DNA of 7,464 nucleotides from Ktedonobacteraceae bacterium (GTDB lineage Bacteria; Chloroflexota; Ktedonobacteria; Ktedonobacterales; Ktedonobacteraceae), in the NCBI GenBank assembly GCA_017354095.1, contig JAFMRP010000217.1, positions 1 to 7,464 of the forward strand, given 5' to 3'. Below, piece after piece: positions 1-4,809 of this stretch (its first letter is position 1; every line of letters starts with the position of its first letter). Both the position numbers and the translations under genes were made by a program. The notes under the pieces were generated by a model that was not told the DNA's origin, ran no database searches, and saw nothing but the letters and a program-made list of their open reading frames with translations.

Positions 1-282
1 TTCGACTAGCGGAATACTCACATACGTAACGGAGGACGACCGGGCAAAAACGTTGGGCCACTTCTCTAGCTCAGCAGGATGTCGCAGGTCTATGATCGTT
101 CGTATCGCGTAACCATGCAGCTTCTCCTGGCTGGCAATAGGAAGTCGATGTAGTCCATCTGCTCGAAATACTGTTCTCCAGCGTGTCATACGCCCATCAG
201 TGGTGGCATAGCCGCCGGTATCACGCAAGTTATAACAACCTTCCAGTTCTATGCGCCTCGTTGAGAATTCAAGAATGCTCAT
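1..282 (-). CDS. Protein tyrosine/serine phosphatase, N-terminal part (runs off left edge)
   Basis: The minus strand is open from an ATG at 282 to the window edge, giving the first 94 residues. The sequence follows the start of the Y_phosphatase3 family (bacterial tyrosine/serine phosphatases of the dual-specificity fold). Residues 15-25 read GCYNLRDTGGY, followed by DGR (29-31), R-W-R (34-36), the FRAD turn (39-42), and the β-strand RTIIDLR with Glu at 71. In this family these parts precede the catalytic HCxxGxxRT loop, which lies outside the window, so activity cannot be judged. An AGGGA Shine-Dalgarno-like stretch at 290-294 sits 7 bases before the ATG and supports this start. The gene is divergent from the Nudix gene across a 340-base spacer. 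Members act on phosphotyrosine, phosphoserine or phosphoinositides; the substrate here is unknown. Family is fairly sure, function is not. Confidence 0.85.
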   Translation of the reverse strand, partial: MSILEFSTRRIELEGCYNLRDTGGYATTDGRMTRWRTVFRADGLHRLPIASQEKLHGYAIRTIIDLRHPAELEKWPNVFARSSSVTYVSIPLVE

Positions 283-355
283 ACTGTTTTCCCTGCTCTG
301 AAACAATCGTTCACAACTATCAGTATCACTGGAACTTCTGGACTGCGAGGTAAAC

Positions 356-385
356 TGTACAACCGGTTACACTGGAGAGTATAAT
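356..385 (+). promoter_or_regulatory. Possible weak promoter with AACCGGTT palindrome in its spacer
   Basis: A perfect TATAAT lies at 380-385, and TGTACA (four of six matches to TTGACA) lies 18 bases upstream at 356-361. The perfect palindrome AACCGGTT at 361-368 begins at the last base of that -35 and extends into the spacer; with the outer GT/AC pairs it reads GT-NN-AACCGGTT-NN-AC (357-372). A protein bound there would cover either this promoter or one for the divergent phosphatase. This is inference from matches; no regulator is encoded in the window. Confidence 0.3.
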
Positions 386-448
386 GACAACCTGTTATTG
401 CCGTATTATTGCATCATTAATTACCTGAAAGTATCTCGTTAATAGACA

Positions 449-496
449 GAAATGTAAGGCCACCCGCAAGGGGCTCTCCTGCCCTCCCCCGGTGAG
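449..496. repeat. GC-rich palindromic intergenic repeat, copy 1
   Basis: The element opens with GAAATGTAAGGCC, contains the mini-hairpin CCC-GCAA-GGG (463-472, a GNRA-type tetraloop) and closes with CCTCCCCCGGTGAG. A second copy at 1306-1348 shares the opening (GAAATGTAGGGCC) and the closing CCCCCGGT-x-AG in the same orientation, but its central hairpin is read from the opposite strand. The pattern fits a dispersed intergenic palindromic repeat rather than a gene part. No transposase or flanking target duplication was recognised. Confidence 0.55.
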
Positions 497-520
497 AACC
501 CTTTACCAGCATGCTATAAT
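492..520 (+). promoter_or_regulatory. Extended -10 promoter for the Nudix gene
   Basis: A perfect extended -10, TGC-TATAAT, occupies 512-520. Seventeen bases upstream is GTGAGA (492-497), four of six matches to TTGACA; weak -35 boxes are typical when the TG extension is present. Transcription would start near 527, giving a leader of about 95 bases before the Nudix ATG. The 13 bases TGCTATAATACGT recur exactly at 2356-2368 in front of another gene. Confidence 0.65.
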
Positions 521-566
521 ACGTGTCGGTCAACTCAACTATCAACCAACCTTAAATAAATAAAAC

Positions 567-584
567 CGGCGCCAGCTGGCACCG
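567..584 (+). promoter_or_regulatory. Imperfect palindrome in the Nudix mRNA leader
   Basis: The 18 bases form an inverted repeat with eight of nine positions pairing and no spacer; the core GCCAGCTGGC (571-580) is perfect. It lies downstream of the predicted transcription start and about 25 bases before the ribosome-binding GGAG. It could be a DNA operator; with no loop it is a poor RNA hairpin. Function is unknown. Confidence 0.35.
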
Positions 585-622
585 CTCACTTCCCGCGCAA
601 AAAATATCTGGAGCACTCATAC

Positions 623-1225
623 ATGATTACATATCTTCCACAATCAACACAAAACGAACTGGCACAGCTCTCGCAACGCTTTGGACAACCCCTGACCCGC
701 ATCGTCGATCTGCATAGCAATACGCTCTTCGATCCGCTCAACAAAACCGATCGCTACGGAGAAGTCTGCATGGTCGTCCAGCGCCCCAATGGACACCTGC
801 TCACTATGACCAAAACGTTCTATCCCCCCCAGGCATACCGCCTGCTCACTGGCGGCATCCACCACGGCGAAGCCATCTTCGATGCCCTGCTGCGCGAAAC
901 CCACGAAGAAACCGGGCTGGACGTCGAAGTTACCCGCTTCCTGGCTATCGCCGCCTATCGCACCCCTCACACTCAACCCAAACCCGTCTTCTATAGCTTC
1001 GCGTTCCTGCTTAAAGAAACCGGCGGCACCCTGGGAACGATCGACGAAGATGAACAGGTCGAAGATTTCCGCGAGATCGAACCCGGCCAACTGCCCGCCG
1101 TCGCCGCGAACCTCGAACACGTCACCCACCAGTACAGCAATGAGATCCGCGGCAACTGGTCCGACTGGGGCGAATTCCGCGCCTCCATCCACCACCTCGT
1201 CTACGAGGCGCTCAACAATCGATAA
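623..1225 (+). CDS. Nudix hydrolase
   Basis: A 200-residue protein with one Nudix domain. The Nudix box runs from Gly77 to Leu99: Gly77, five residues, Glu83, seven residues, then RETHEETGL (91-99). This supplies the metal-binding glutamates 92, 95 and 96. The one departure from GX5EX7REUXEEXGU is Thr93, where an aliphatic residue is usual. Members hydrolyse nucleoside diphosphates linked to another group (for example ADP-ribose or oxidised nucleotides) with Mg2+; the substrate cannot be told from this sequence. The first 45 residues form an unassigned lead-in before the β-strand GEVCMVVQRPNGHLL. No signal peptide or membrane segment is visible, so it should be cytoplasmic. GGAG at 610-613, nine bases before the ATG, fixes the start. 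It is transcribed alone and converges on the DUF1003 gene. Confidence 0.93.
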   Translation: MITYLPQSTQNELAQLSQRFGQPLTRIVDLHSNTLFDPLNKTDRYGEVCMVVQRPNGHLLTMTKTFYPPQAYRLLTGGIHHGEAIFDALLRETHEETGLDVEVTRFLAIAAYRTPHTQPKPVFYSFAFLLKETGGTLGTIDEDEQVEDFREIEPGQLPAVAANLEHVTHQYSNEIRGNWSDWGEFRASIHHLVYEALNNR

Positions 1226-1305
1226 TCACATAAAAAGAAACCTCCTACCGCCGCACTATATGAACATTACAAAATGCTTCTAGTATACCTCCCTCATGCC
1301 CACGG

Positions 1306-1348
1306 GAAATGTAGGGCCCCTCCCTTGCGGGGGGCCGCCCCCGGTCAG
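1306..1348. repeat. GC-rich palindromic intergenic repeat, copy 2
   Basis: This copy sits between the 3' ends of the convergent Nudix and DUF1003 genes. On the plus strand CCC-TTGC-GGG (1322-1331) is flanked by further GC pairs (GG 1315-1316 with CC 1335-1336; CCC 1318-1320 with GGG 1332-1334), giving eight GC pairs with two single-base bulges. On the minus strand the loop is GCAA, a GNRA tetraloop. It shares its ends with copy 1 (449-496). Its place just after a stop codon suggests a role in 3' end formation or mRNA protection, but no T-tract follows on either strand. Confidence 0.6.
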
Positions 1349-1361
1349 CCTTACGGCTGAC
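1344..1361 (-). terminator. Hairpin enclosing the DUF1003 stop codon
   Basis: GTCAGCC (1344-1350) pairs perfectly with GGCTGAC (1355-1361) around a four-base loop. Read in the direction of the DUF1003 gene the loop is GTAA, a GNRA tetraloop that contains the TAA stop. The palindromic repeat copy 2 follows at once, making two adjacent strong hairpins at the mRNA 3' end. Without a U-tract this is not a classical intrinsic terminator; it may be a Rho-independent variant, a stability element or part of the repeat. Confidence 0.4.
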
Positions 1362-2217
1362 TCGGTTGCTGCTCCTTCTGCTCCTTGATCTCCAATATAT
1401 CACCATGCATATCATGTATCTTGCGCTGTATCTCGCGAATCTGTGCTGCCATCCCTCCCATCTCCATTTCAGCCTTGACATCAACCTGGTAATCCAGGTC
1501 AGCCTTGATACGATCCTTGGCCGCCTGCCGATTCTGGCTGATAAGCACAAAAATAGAAAGGAAAATAGCCTCTAAAGAGACCGCCATGGTGAGAAATTGG
1601 AACGGGTACGGATCAAAATGCAACAAACCAGCCCCCACCGTATTGACCACAATCCAGACCACAAACACCGCCAGATTGACCAGCAGGAACGCGATCGAAC
1701 CACTAAAATCAGCAATCAGATCAGCGATCCGCTGCCCCACCGAAATATGCTCCTCTTGCTCTTCGTTCGGATTGCGACTCACCCGCGTGCGCAAAATACT
1801 ATCCGCCCGCTTGAGCCGCTGACCCAACTCCAGTAGCACATTGATCGCCGCGTCCGGCCTCCGGCGCAAGAAATCAAAAAATTCAGCTCGATCCAGCTCC
1901 ACCGTAACAAGCTGCCCATCAGCAGTCACACTGGCCGAACGATCCTCTTCCGCTAGCATAGATAGCTCACCAAAAAACTCTCCCGGACCCAGGTTGTCCA
2001 GCACGACCTTGTTGCCATCACTATCAGTCAGCCAGATCTCTACCTCCCCTTTCTCTATAATAAAAAAGACGGCCCTGGAGTCACTGGCGTTCATCACCAC
2101 TTCCCCCGGCTGGGAGACACGTTCCGTCATGATCGAGCGCAGTTCAGCACGCTCTTCATCACCCATCTGCGAGAAAAGCGGTATCCCCGCAAGTCGTTGC
2201 GGCGTTACAATGCTCAT
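1351..2217 (-). CDS. Cyclic nucleotide-binding domain plus DUF1003 membrane protein
   Basis: A 288-residue protein. Residues about 8-125 form a Crp-type cyclic nucleotide-binding domain; the phosphate-binding cassette reads GEFFGELSML (79-88) and EDRSAS (91-96), keeping the Glu84 and Arg93 that contact the ligand in family members. Residues about 158-255 match DUF1003: GQRIAD, a hydrophobic helix at 174-192, FDPYPF (201-206), a second helix at 207-226, then SQNRQAAKDR (227-236) and D-Y. The charged tail (255-288) is predicted coiled coil. This suggests a membrane-anchored cytoplasmic sensor of cAMP, cGMP or a related ligand; what DUF1003 does is unknown. I chose the ATG at 2217, with GAAGG 11 bases upstream, over a TTG at 2256 and an ATG at 2247 that lack a ribosome site. 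The promoter is at 2274-2302. The gene is monocistronic here and converges on the Nudix gene. Confidence 0.93.
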   Translation of the reverse strand: MSIVTPQRLAGIPLFSQMGDEERAELRSIMTERVSQPGEVVMNASDSRAVFFIIEKGEVEIWLTDSDGNKVVLDNLGPGEFFGELSMLAEEDRSASVTADGQLVTVELDRAEFFDFLRRRPDAAINVLLELGQRLKRADSILRTRVSRNPNEEQEEHISVGQRIADLIADFSGSIAFLLVNLAVFVVWIVVNTVGAGLLHFDPYPFQFLTMAVSLEAIFLSIFVLISQNRQAAKDRIKADLDYQVDVKAEMEMGGMAAQIREIQRKIHDMHGDILEIKEQKEQQPSQP

Positions 2218-2273
2218 AATCACACCAACCTTCAAGAAATTTTGCATCGATACCAATAAATAGAACGATGACT

Positions 2274-2302
2274 AGTCTAAGAAGAATTTGCGGCATTGTC
2301 AA
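2274..2302 (-). promoter_or_regulatory. Sigma-70-type promoter for the DUF1003 gene
   Basis: On the minus strand a perfect TTGACA (2297-2302) is followed after exactly 17 bases by TAGACT (2274-2279, four of six matches to TATAAT). An A/T-rich tract just upstream of the -35 (plus positions 2303-2313) could act as an UP element. Transcription would start near 2267 and leave a leader of about 50 bases, which also argues for the ATG at 2217 rather than the TTG at 2256. Confidence 0.65.
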
Positions 2303-2313
2303 ACAAAAAATAA

Positions 2314-2343
2314 GGTATAGCTACCATACCCGGTTGCTATACC
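2314..2343. promoter_or_regulatory. Inverted repeat GGTATAGC / GCTATACC, candidate operator
   Basis: Perfect 8-base arms at 2314-2321 and 2336-2343 are separated by 14 bases. A third partial site, ATACC at 2326-2330, lies in the spacer and also pairs with GGTAT (2314-2318). The right arm overlaps the possible -35 (TTGCTA, 2334-2339) of the plus-strand promoter, and the left arm is 12 bases upstream of the -35 of the DUF1003 promoter. A bound regulator could therefore control both divergent genes. The regulator is not in the window. Confidence 0.5.
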
Positions 2344-2364
2344 ATTGCCAGCGTCTGCTATAAT
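2334..2364 (+). promoter_or_regulatory. Extended -10 promoter for the small membrane protein/GNAT operon
   Basis: TGC-TATAAT at 2356-2364 is a perfect extended -10. The best -35 is TTGCTA (2334-2339, four of six) with a long 19-base spacer, so the promoter may rely on its TG extension or on an activator. Transcription would begin near 2371, leaving a leader of about 75 bases. GCTATA also occurs exactly 21 bases (two helical turns) upstream, at 2336-2341. Confidence 0.65.
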
Positions 2365-2377
2365 ACGTAGCGTATTA
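2361..2377. promoter_or_regulatory. Palindrome TAATACG-TAG-CGTATTA over the -10 and start site
   Basis: A perfect inverted repeat with 7-base arms (2361-2367 and 2371-2377) and a 3-base centre begins inside the -10 hexamer and covers the predicted transcription start. Its place is classical for a repressor operator. Since the transcript would start near 2371, only one arm is in the RNA, so a DNA-level role is more likely than an mRNA hairpin. Confidence 0.5.
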
Positions 2378-2445
2378 CGTTAGGAACGCCAGCACCATAG
2401 GAAGTTTCCCTTCCTCACATATACCTGATAAGGATGCGCTCAGCC

Positions 2446-2634
2446 ATGAATAAAAAACTCGTAAGCACTATTCTGCTCTTTCTCGTCGGCATAGGCTTTC
2501 TCTGGTGGAGCCTCTCTATGCTCGTCTCCCCCAACAAAGATGGCGAAACCGTCGTCTATGCCCTGATGATCCTGGGCTGCTCGATCTACGCCTTTGTCTC
2601 TCTTCTCTTGCTGCCACGCAAGAAACAATCCTGA
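2446..2634 (+). CDS. Small two-helix membrane protein, unknown function
   Basis: I do not recognise this gene. The 62-residue product has a positively charged N-terminus (MNKK), a membrane helix at about 6-27 with a WW pair at 20-21, a short polar loop (SPNKDGE, 28-34), a second helix at about 36-57 and a basic tail (PRKKQS). By the positive-inside rule both ends would be cytoplasmic. An ATG four codons upstream (2434) is in frame, but AAGGA at 2430-2434 overlaps it; the same AAGGA is 11 bases before the ATG at 2446, so I prefer the latter. The gene lies 21 bases before the GNAT gene and shares its promoter and operators. It is a real gene by its promoter, ribosome site and hydrophobic pattern, with no functional clue. 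Confidence 0.65.
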   Translation: MNKKLVSTILLFLVGIGFLWWSLSMLVSPNKDGETVVYALMILGCSIYAFVSLLLLPRKKQS

Positions 2635-2655
2635 TAATCAAACGAGAAAAAACAT

Positions 2656-3141
2656 ATGAGCACTCACGAACCAACAAAGAAGTTGGTCATACGCCTCGCC
2701 ACCCCCGAAGATATCGCGACCATCGAAGAGCTCGATAGCTACAGCCAGTCACCTACTCGCAATATTCATCGCGATATGGAAAAATATTTCGGCTCCGTCG
2801 ATCCCTCGTTCCACGAACACACCTTTATCTTCCTGGCCGAACAGGATGGACAGGCCATCGCCAAAGCCGAACTTATGGTCCCACCAGCCGACTCGGCTAA
2901 TCCCACCGGCTACATCAAACGCGTGATTGTCCATCCCCATCATCGCGGCCTCAAAGTCGCCCGCCAGCTCATGCAGCACGTCATCCACTACGCTCGCGAA
3001 ACTCACCGGCTCGCGGCTATTGACCTGCACGTCTGGGAGGGCAATCAGTCTGCCATTAAACTCTACGAAGCCCTCGGCTTCCAATACCACCACCGCGAAA
3101 CCTACTACCGTCTCCCCCTCCCTCCCTCCACAAACTTGTGA
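2656..3141 (+). CDS. GNAT family N-acetyltransferase
   Basis: A 161-residue single-domain GNAT enzyme that transfers an acetyl group from acetyl-CoA to an amine. The start (VIRLATPEDIATIEEL, 11-26) is the typical first strand and helix. Motif A is IKRVIVHPHHRGLKVARQLM (87-106), with the pyrophosphate loop R97-G-L-K-V-A102, where the fourth position is Lys rather than Gly, a common variant. Motif B is N130 followed by SAIKLYEALGF (132-142). The substrate is unknown; the closing segment resembles RimI-like and small-molecule acetyltransferases alike. No membrane segment is visible, so it is cytoplasmic. It follows the small membrane protein by 21 bases with only a weak GAGAAAA ribosome site, consistent with translational coupling in one operon. 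A proline-rich tail (LPLPPSTNL) ends the protein. Confidence 0.93.
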   Translation: MSTHEPTKKLVIRLATPEDIATIEELDSYSQSPTRNIHRDMEKYFGSVDPSFHEHTFIFLAEQDGQAIAKAELMVPPADSANPTGYIKRVIVHPHHRGLKVARQLMQHVIHYARETHRLAAIDLHVWEGNQSAIKLYEALGFQYHHRETYYRLPLPPSTNL

Positions 3142-3174
3142 CGCAACAACTCACAGGTTCGTTATAACACCTGG

Positions 3175-3209
3175 ACCAGAGAGGCTCGACCATAAAAACC
3201 CGCTCTGGT
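3175..3209. repeat. Inverted repeat ACCAGAG / CTCTGGT after the GNAT gene
   Basis: Perfect 7-base arms (3175-3181 and 3203-3209) enclose 21 bases in the 140-base gap between the GNAT and glycosyltransferase genes. The long loop and missing T-tract make it a poor terminator. The gap also holds the palindrome GTTATAAC (3161-3168), whose TATAAC resembles a -10 box but has no well-spaced -35. No clear promoter for the glycosyltransferase was found. Confidence 0.3.
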
Positions 3210-3281
3210 ACTACGACAGGAGGTATGGGCGTACCGCACCCACCCTACCATCAGCTAGGGCCGGCGCGGAACATATGACCT

Positions 3282-4781
3282 ATGAAGAAATTTCCTGCTC
3301 TCACACGCACCATTGAATCAATCAAACAGAATAATCGCCAGGACGCCCCCTGGCTCAAACTATTTTTTACTAATGATCGATCTCCCGCCCATCGATCCGT
3401 GGCCGAGATGCAGCGCCGCGCCGCGTGGATCGGACTCGCTATCATACTCCTGTCACTCAACGAACTTACTTACATCGTTGCCAGTTCCTATATCCCTTAC
3501 GTCGGCTCTCTTCTCCCACTCGCACTCATCATCGCTAGCTTCTACGCGATGTGGCGCGCGATCCGCCCCGCCAGCCCTCAAGAGCAGGACCGCATCGCAC
3601 AACATAACGCCAAGAACACTCCTACCCGCTGGCAGCGTACCGTCCTGCTCCTCATTCTCTTGCTCACTCTCGGCGGAGCCGTCGAGCTGGGACACGGCGT
3701 GGCAATGAGCATCCTGGCTCCCCAGTTCTCAAACGATGGCACTTCCCTGGATACTAACGCCGCTATCCTGCTCCTCCAGGGACGCAATCCCTATACCGAT
3801 TCCAATCTGGTGGACCTCTCACGCCGCTTCCCCATCCAGCCCGATTGGACAACTCCCCTGCGCCAGGGCCAGTTCCAGAACCGCCTCGACTACCCCAGTA
3901 TGGCCGAACTCCAATCCGTGCTCGATACATCGATCAAAGCCGGCAGCGTACCAGAGTTCGAGTCTAAAGTCAGCTACCCGGCCCTCTCTTTCCTTACGCT
4001 CGTTCCTTTTGCGCTCGTCGGCAACTATAATGTGCTGCCCTTCTACATCATCAGCTATCTATTGATCATCTACATCGCCTGGAAAGCTGTACACCCGGCT
4101 CTACGCCCCTGGGTCATTGTCCTCTCCCTGGCCAATATCCCCATGTGGTCCTCGGCGGTGGGCGGTAACCTGGATGTCTTCTATATTCTCCTGCTGATCC
4201 CCGCCTGGCTGCTGCGCGAGCGCCGCTGGACCTCCGCCGCTCTCTTTGGCCTCGCCCTGGCCAGCAAACAACCTGCCTGGTTCTTTATCCCGTTCTATGC
4301 CATCATGGCCTACCGCCACTATGGCTTGAAAGATACCTGCTATCGCCTGGCCATGGCTGGTGGACTCGCGCTGGCCATCAACCTGCCCTTCATTCTCTGG
4401 GACCCCCAGGCCTGGCTCGCTGGCGTCCTGGCTCCCGTGAAGGACCCCATGTTCCCGATGGGCGTGGGCATCGTTAATCTCAGCGTCTCACACCTGCTGC
4501 CCTACCTGCCCACGATGGTCTATACGATCCTCGAAGCTATCGCGATGCTCGCTATGCTCGTCCTCTACTGGCGCATCAGCCGCAAACACCCGGAGGCTGC
4601 TATGTTCCTGGCTGTGATCCCTCTCCTCCTGGCCTGGCGCAGCCTGCCATCATACTTTTACTGCACGGCCTTCCCGCTCTTTATTCTCATTACGGCACGG
4701 CCTCGCCCCAGCCTGATGCCTTCTTTCGCGACCCTGCGCCTCCGCGCACGCGCGACTCCCCCGCTCACCGCCAGGATCTAG
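3282..4781 (+). CDS. Polytopic membrane glycosyltransferase, GT87/DUF2029-like
   Basis: A 499-residue integral membrane protein with about ten or more hydrophobic helices (for example 47-65, 72-94, 118-135, 232-268, 298-312, 330-345, 354-372, 411-429, 438-451, 457-471). After the third helix a long polar loop (about 145-230) carries Asp152 and Asp157, then ILLLQGRNPYT (162-172), the usual place of catalytic acid and sugar-acceptor residues in GT-C enzymes. FGLALASKQPAWFFIPF (322-338) and the later GIVNLS (396-401) match the GT87/DUF2029 style. Such enzymes use polyprenyl-phosphate sugars on the outer face of the membrane; donor and acceptor here are unknown. Two helices and a charged linker before residue 117 look like an added N-terminal part. 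The ATG at 3282 has only a weak ribosome site. It converges on the pentapeptide gene. Confidence 0.82.
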   Translation: MKKFPALTRTIESIKQNNRQDAPWLKLFFTNDRSPAHRSVAEMQRRAAWIGLAIILLSLNELTYIVASSYIPYVGSLLPLALIIASFYAMWRAIRPASPQEQDRIAQHNAKNTPTRWQRTVLLLILLLTLGGAVELGHGVAMSILAPQFSNDGTSLDTNAAILLLQGRNPYTDSNLVDLSRRFPIQPDWTTPLRQGQFQNRLDYPSMAELQSVLDTSIKAGSVPEFESKVSYPALSFLTLVPFALVGNYNVLPFYIISYLLIIYIAWKAVHPALRPWVIVLSLANIPMWSSAVGGNLDVFYILLLIPAWLLRERRWTSAALFGLALASKQPAWFFIPFYAIMAYRHYGLKDTCYRLAMAGGLALAINLPFILWDPQAWLAGVLAPVKDPMFPMGVGIVNLSVSHLLPYLPTMVYTILEAIAMLAMLVLYWRISRKHPEAAMFLAVIPLLLAWRSLPSYFYCTAFPLFILITARPRPSLMPSFATLRLRARATPPLTARI

Positions 4782-4809
4782 CCCGATACCTTCTCAACGG
4801 GCTAGCTCC
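4774..4809. terminator. Hairpin shared by two convergent genes, spanning both stop codons
   Basis: CTAGCCCG (4778-4785) pairs perfectly with CGGGCTAG (4798-4805) around a 12-base loop. Beyond one mismatch, GGA (4774-4776) pairs with TCC (4807-4809). The left arm contains the TAG stop of the glycosyltransferase, and the loop contains the stop of the minus-strand pentapeptide gene. It could serve as a bidirectional terminator or 3' stabiliser; neither strand has a good U-tract after it. Confidence 0.45.

Larger units (their letters stand above)
283..622. other. Divergent intergenic region between phosphatase and Nudix genes
   Basis: This 340-base spacer has no credible reading frame on either strand. 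It contains a possible weak plus-strand promoter with an AACCGGTT palindrome (356-385), a GC-rich palindromic repeat (449-496), a good extended -10 promoter (492-520), and an imperfect 18-base palindrome in the presumed leader of the Nudix mRNA (567-584). I could not pick a convincing minus-strand promoter for the phosphatase. Confidence 0.7.

Noticed and set aside
644..1195. 183-codon reading frame on the minus strand opposite the Nudix gene
   Set aside because: It is the antisense shadow of a gene with a clear Nudix box, has no family resemblance and no ribosome site.
1226..1305. Search for an intrinsic terminator right after the Nudix gene
   Set aside because: No stem followed by a T-run is present; the only strong structures are the repeat and stop-codon hairpin further downstream.
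2218..2256. Longer N-terminus of the DUF1003 protein from a TTG at 2256 or an ATG at 2247
   Set aside because: Neither has a Shine-Dalgarno sequence, the added residues do not resemble the family, and the ATG at 2217 has GAAGG upstream.
2434..2445. Upstream ATG at 2434 as start of the small membrane protein
   Set aside because: The only ribosome site, AAGGA, overlaps this ATG; it is correctly spaced for the ATG at 2446.
3218..3278. Strong AGGAGG followed by a 17-codon frame (ATG 3225) just before the glycosyltransferase
   Set aside because: Only one base separates the purine run from the ATG, too close for a working ribosome site, and the peptide has no repeated regulatory codons that would mark a leader peptide.
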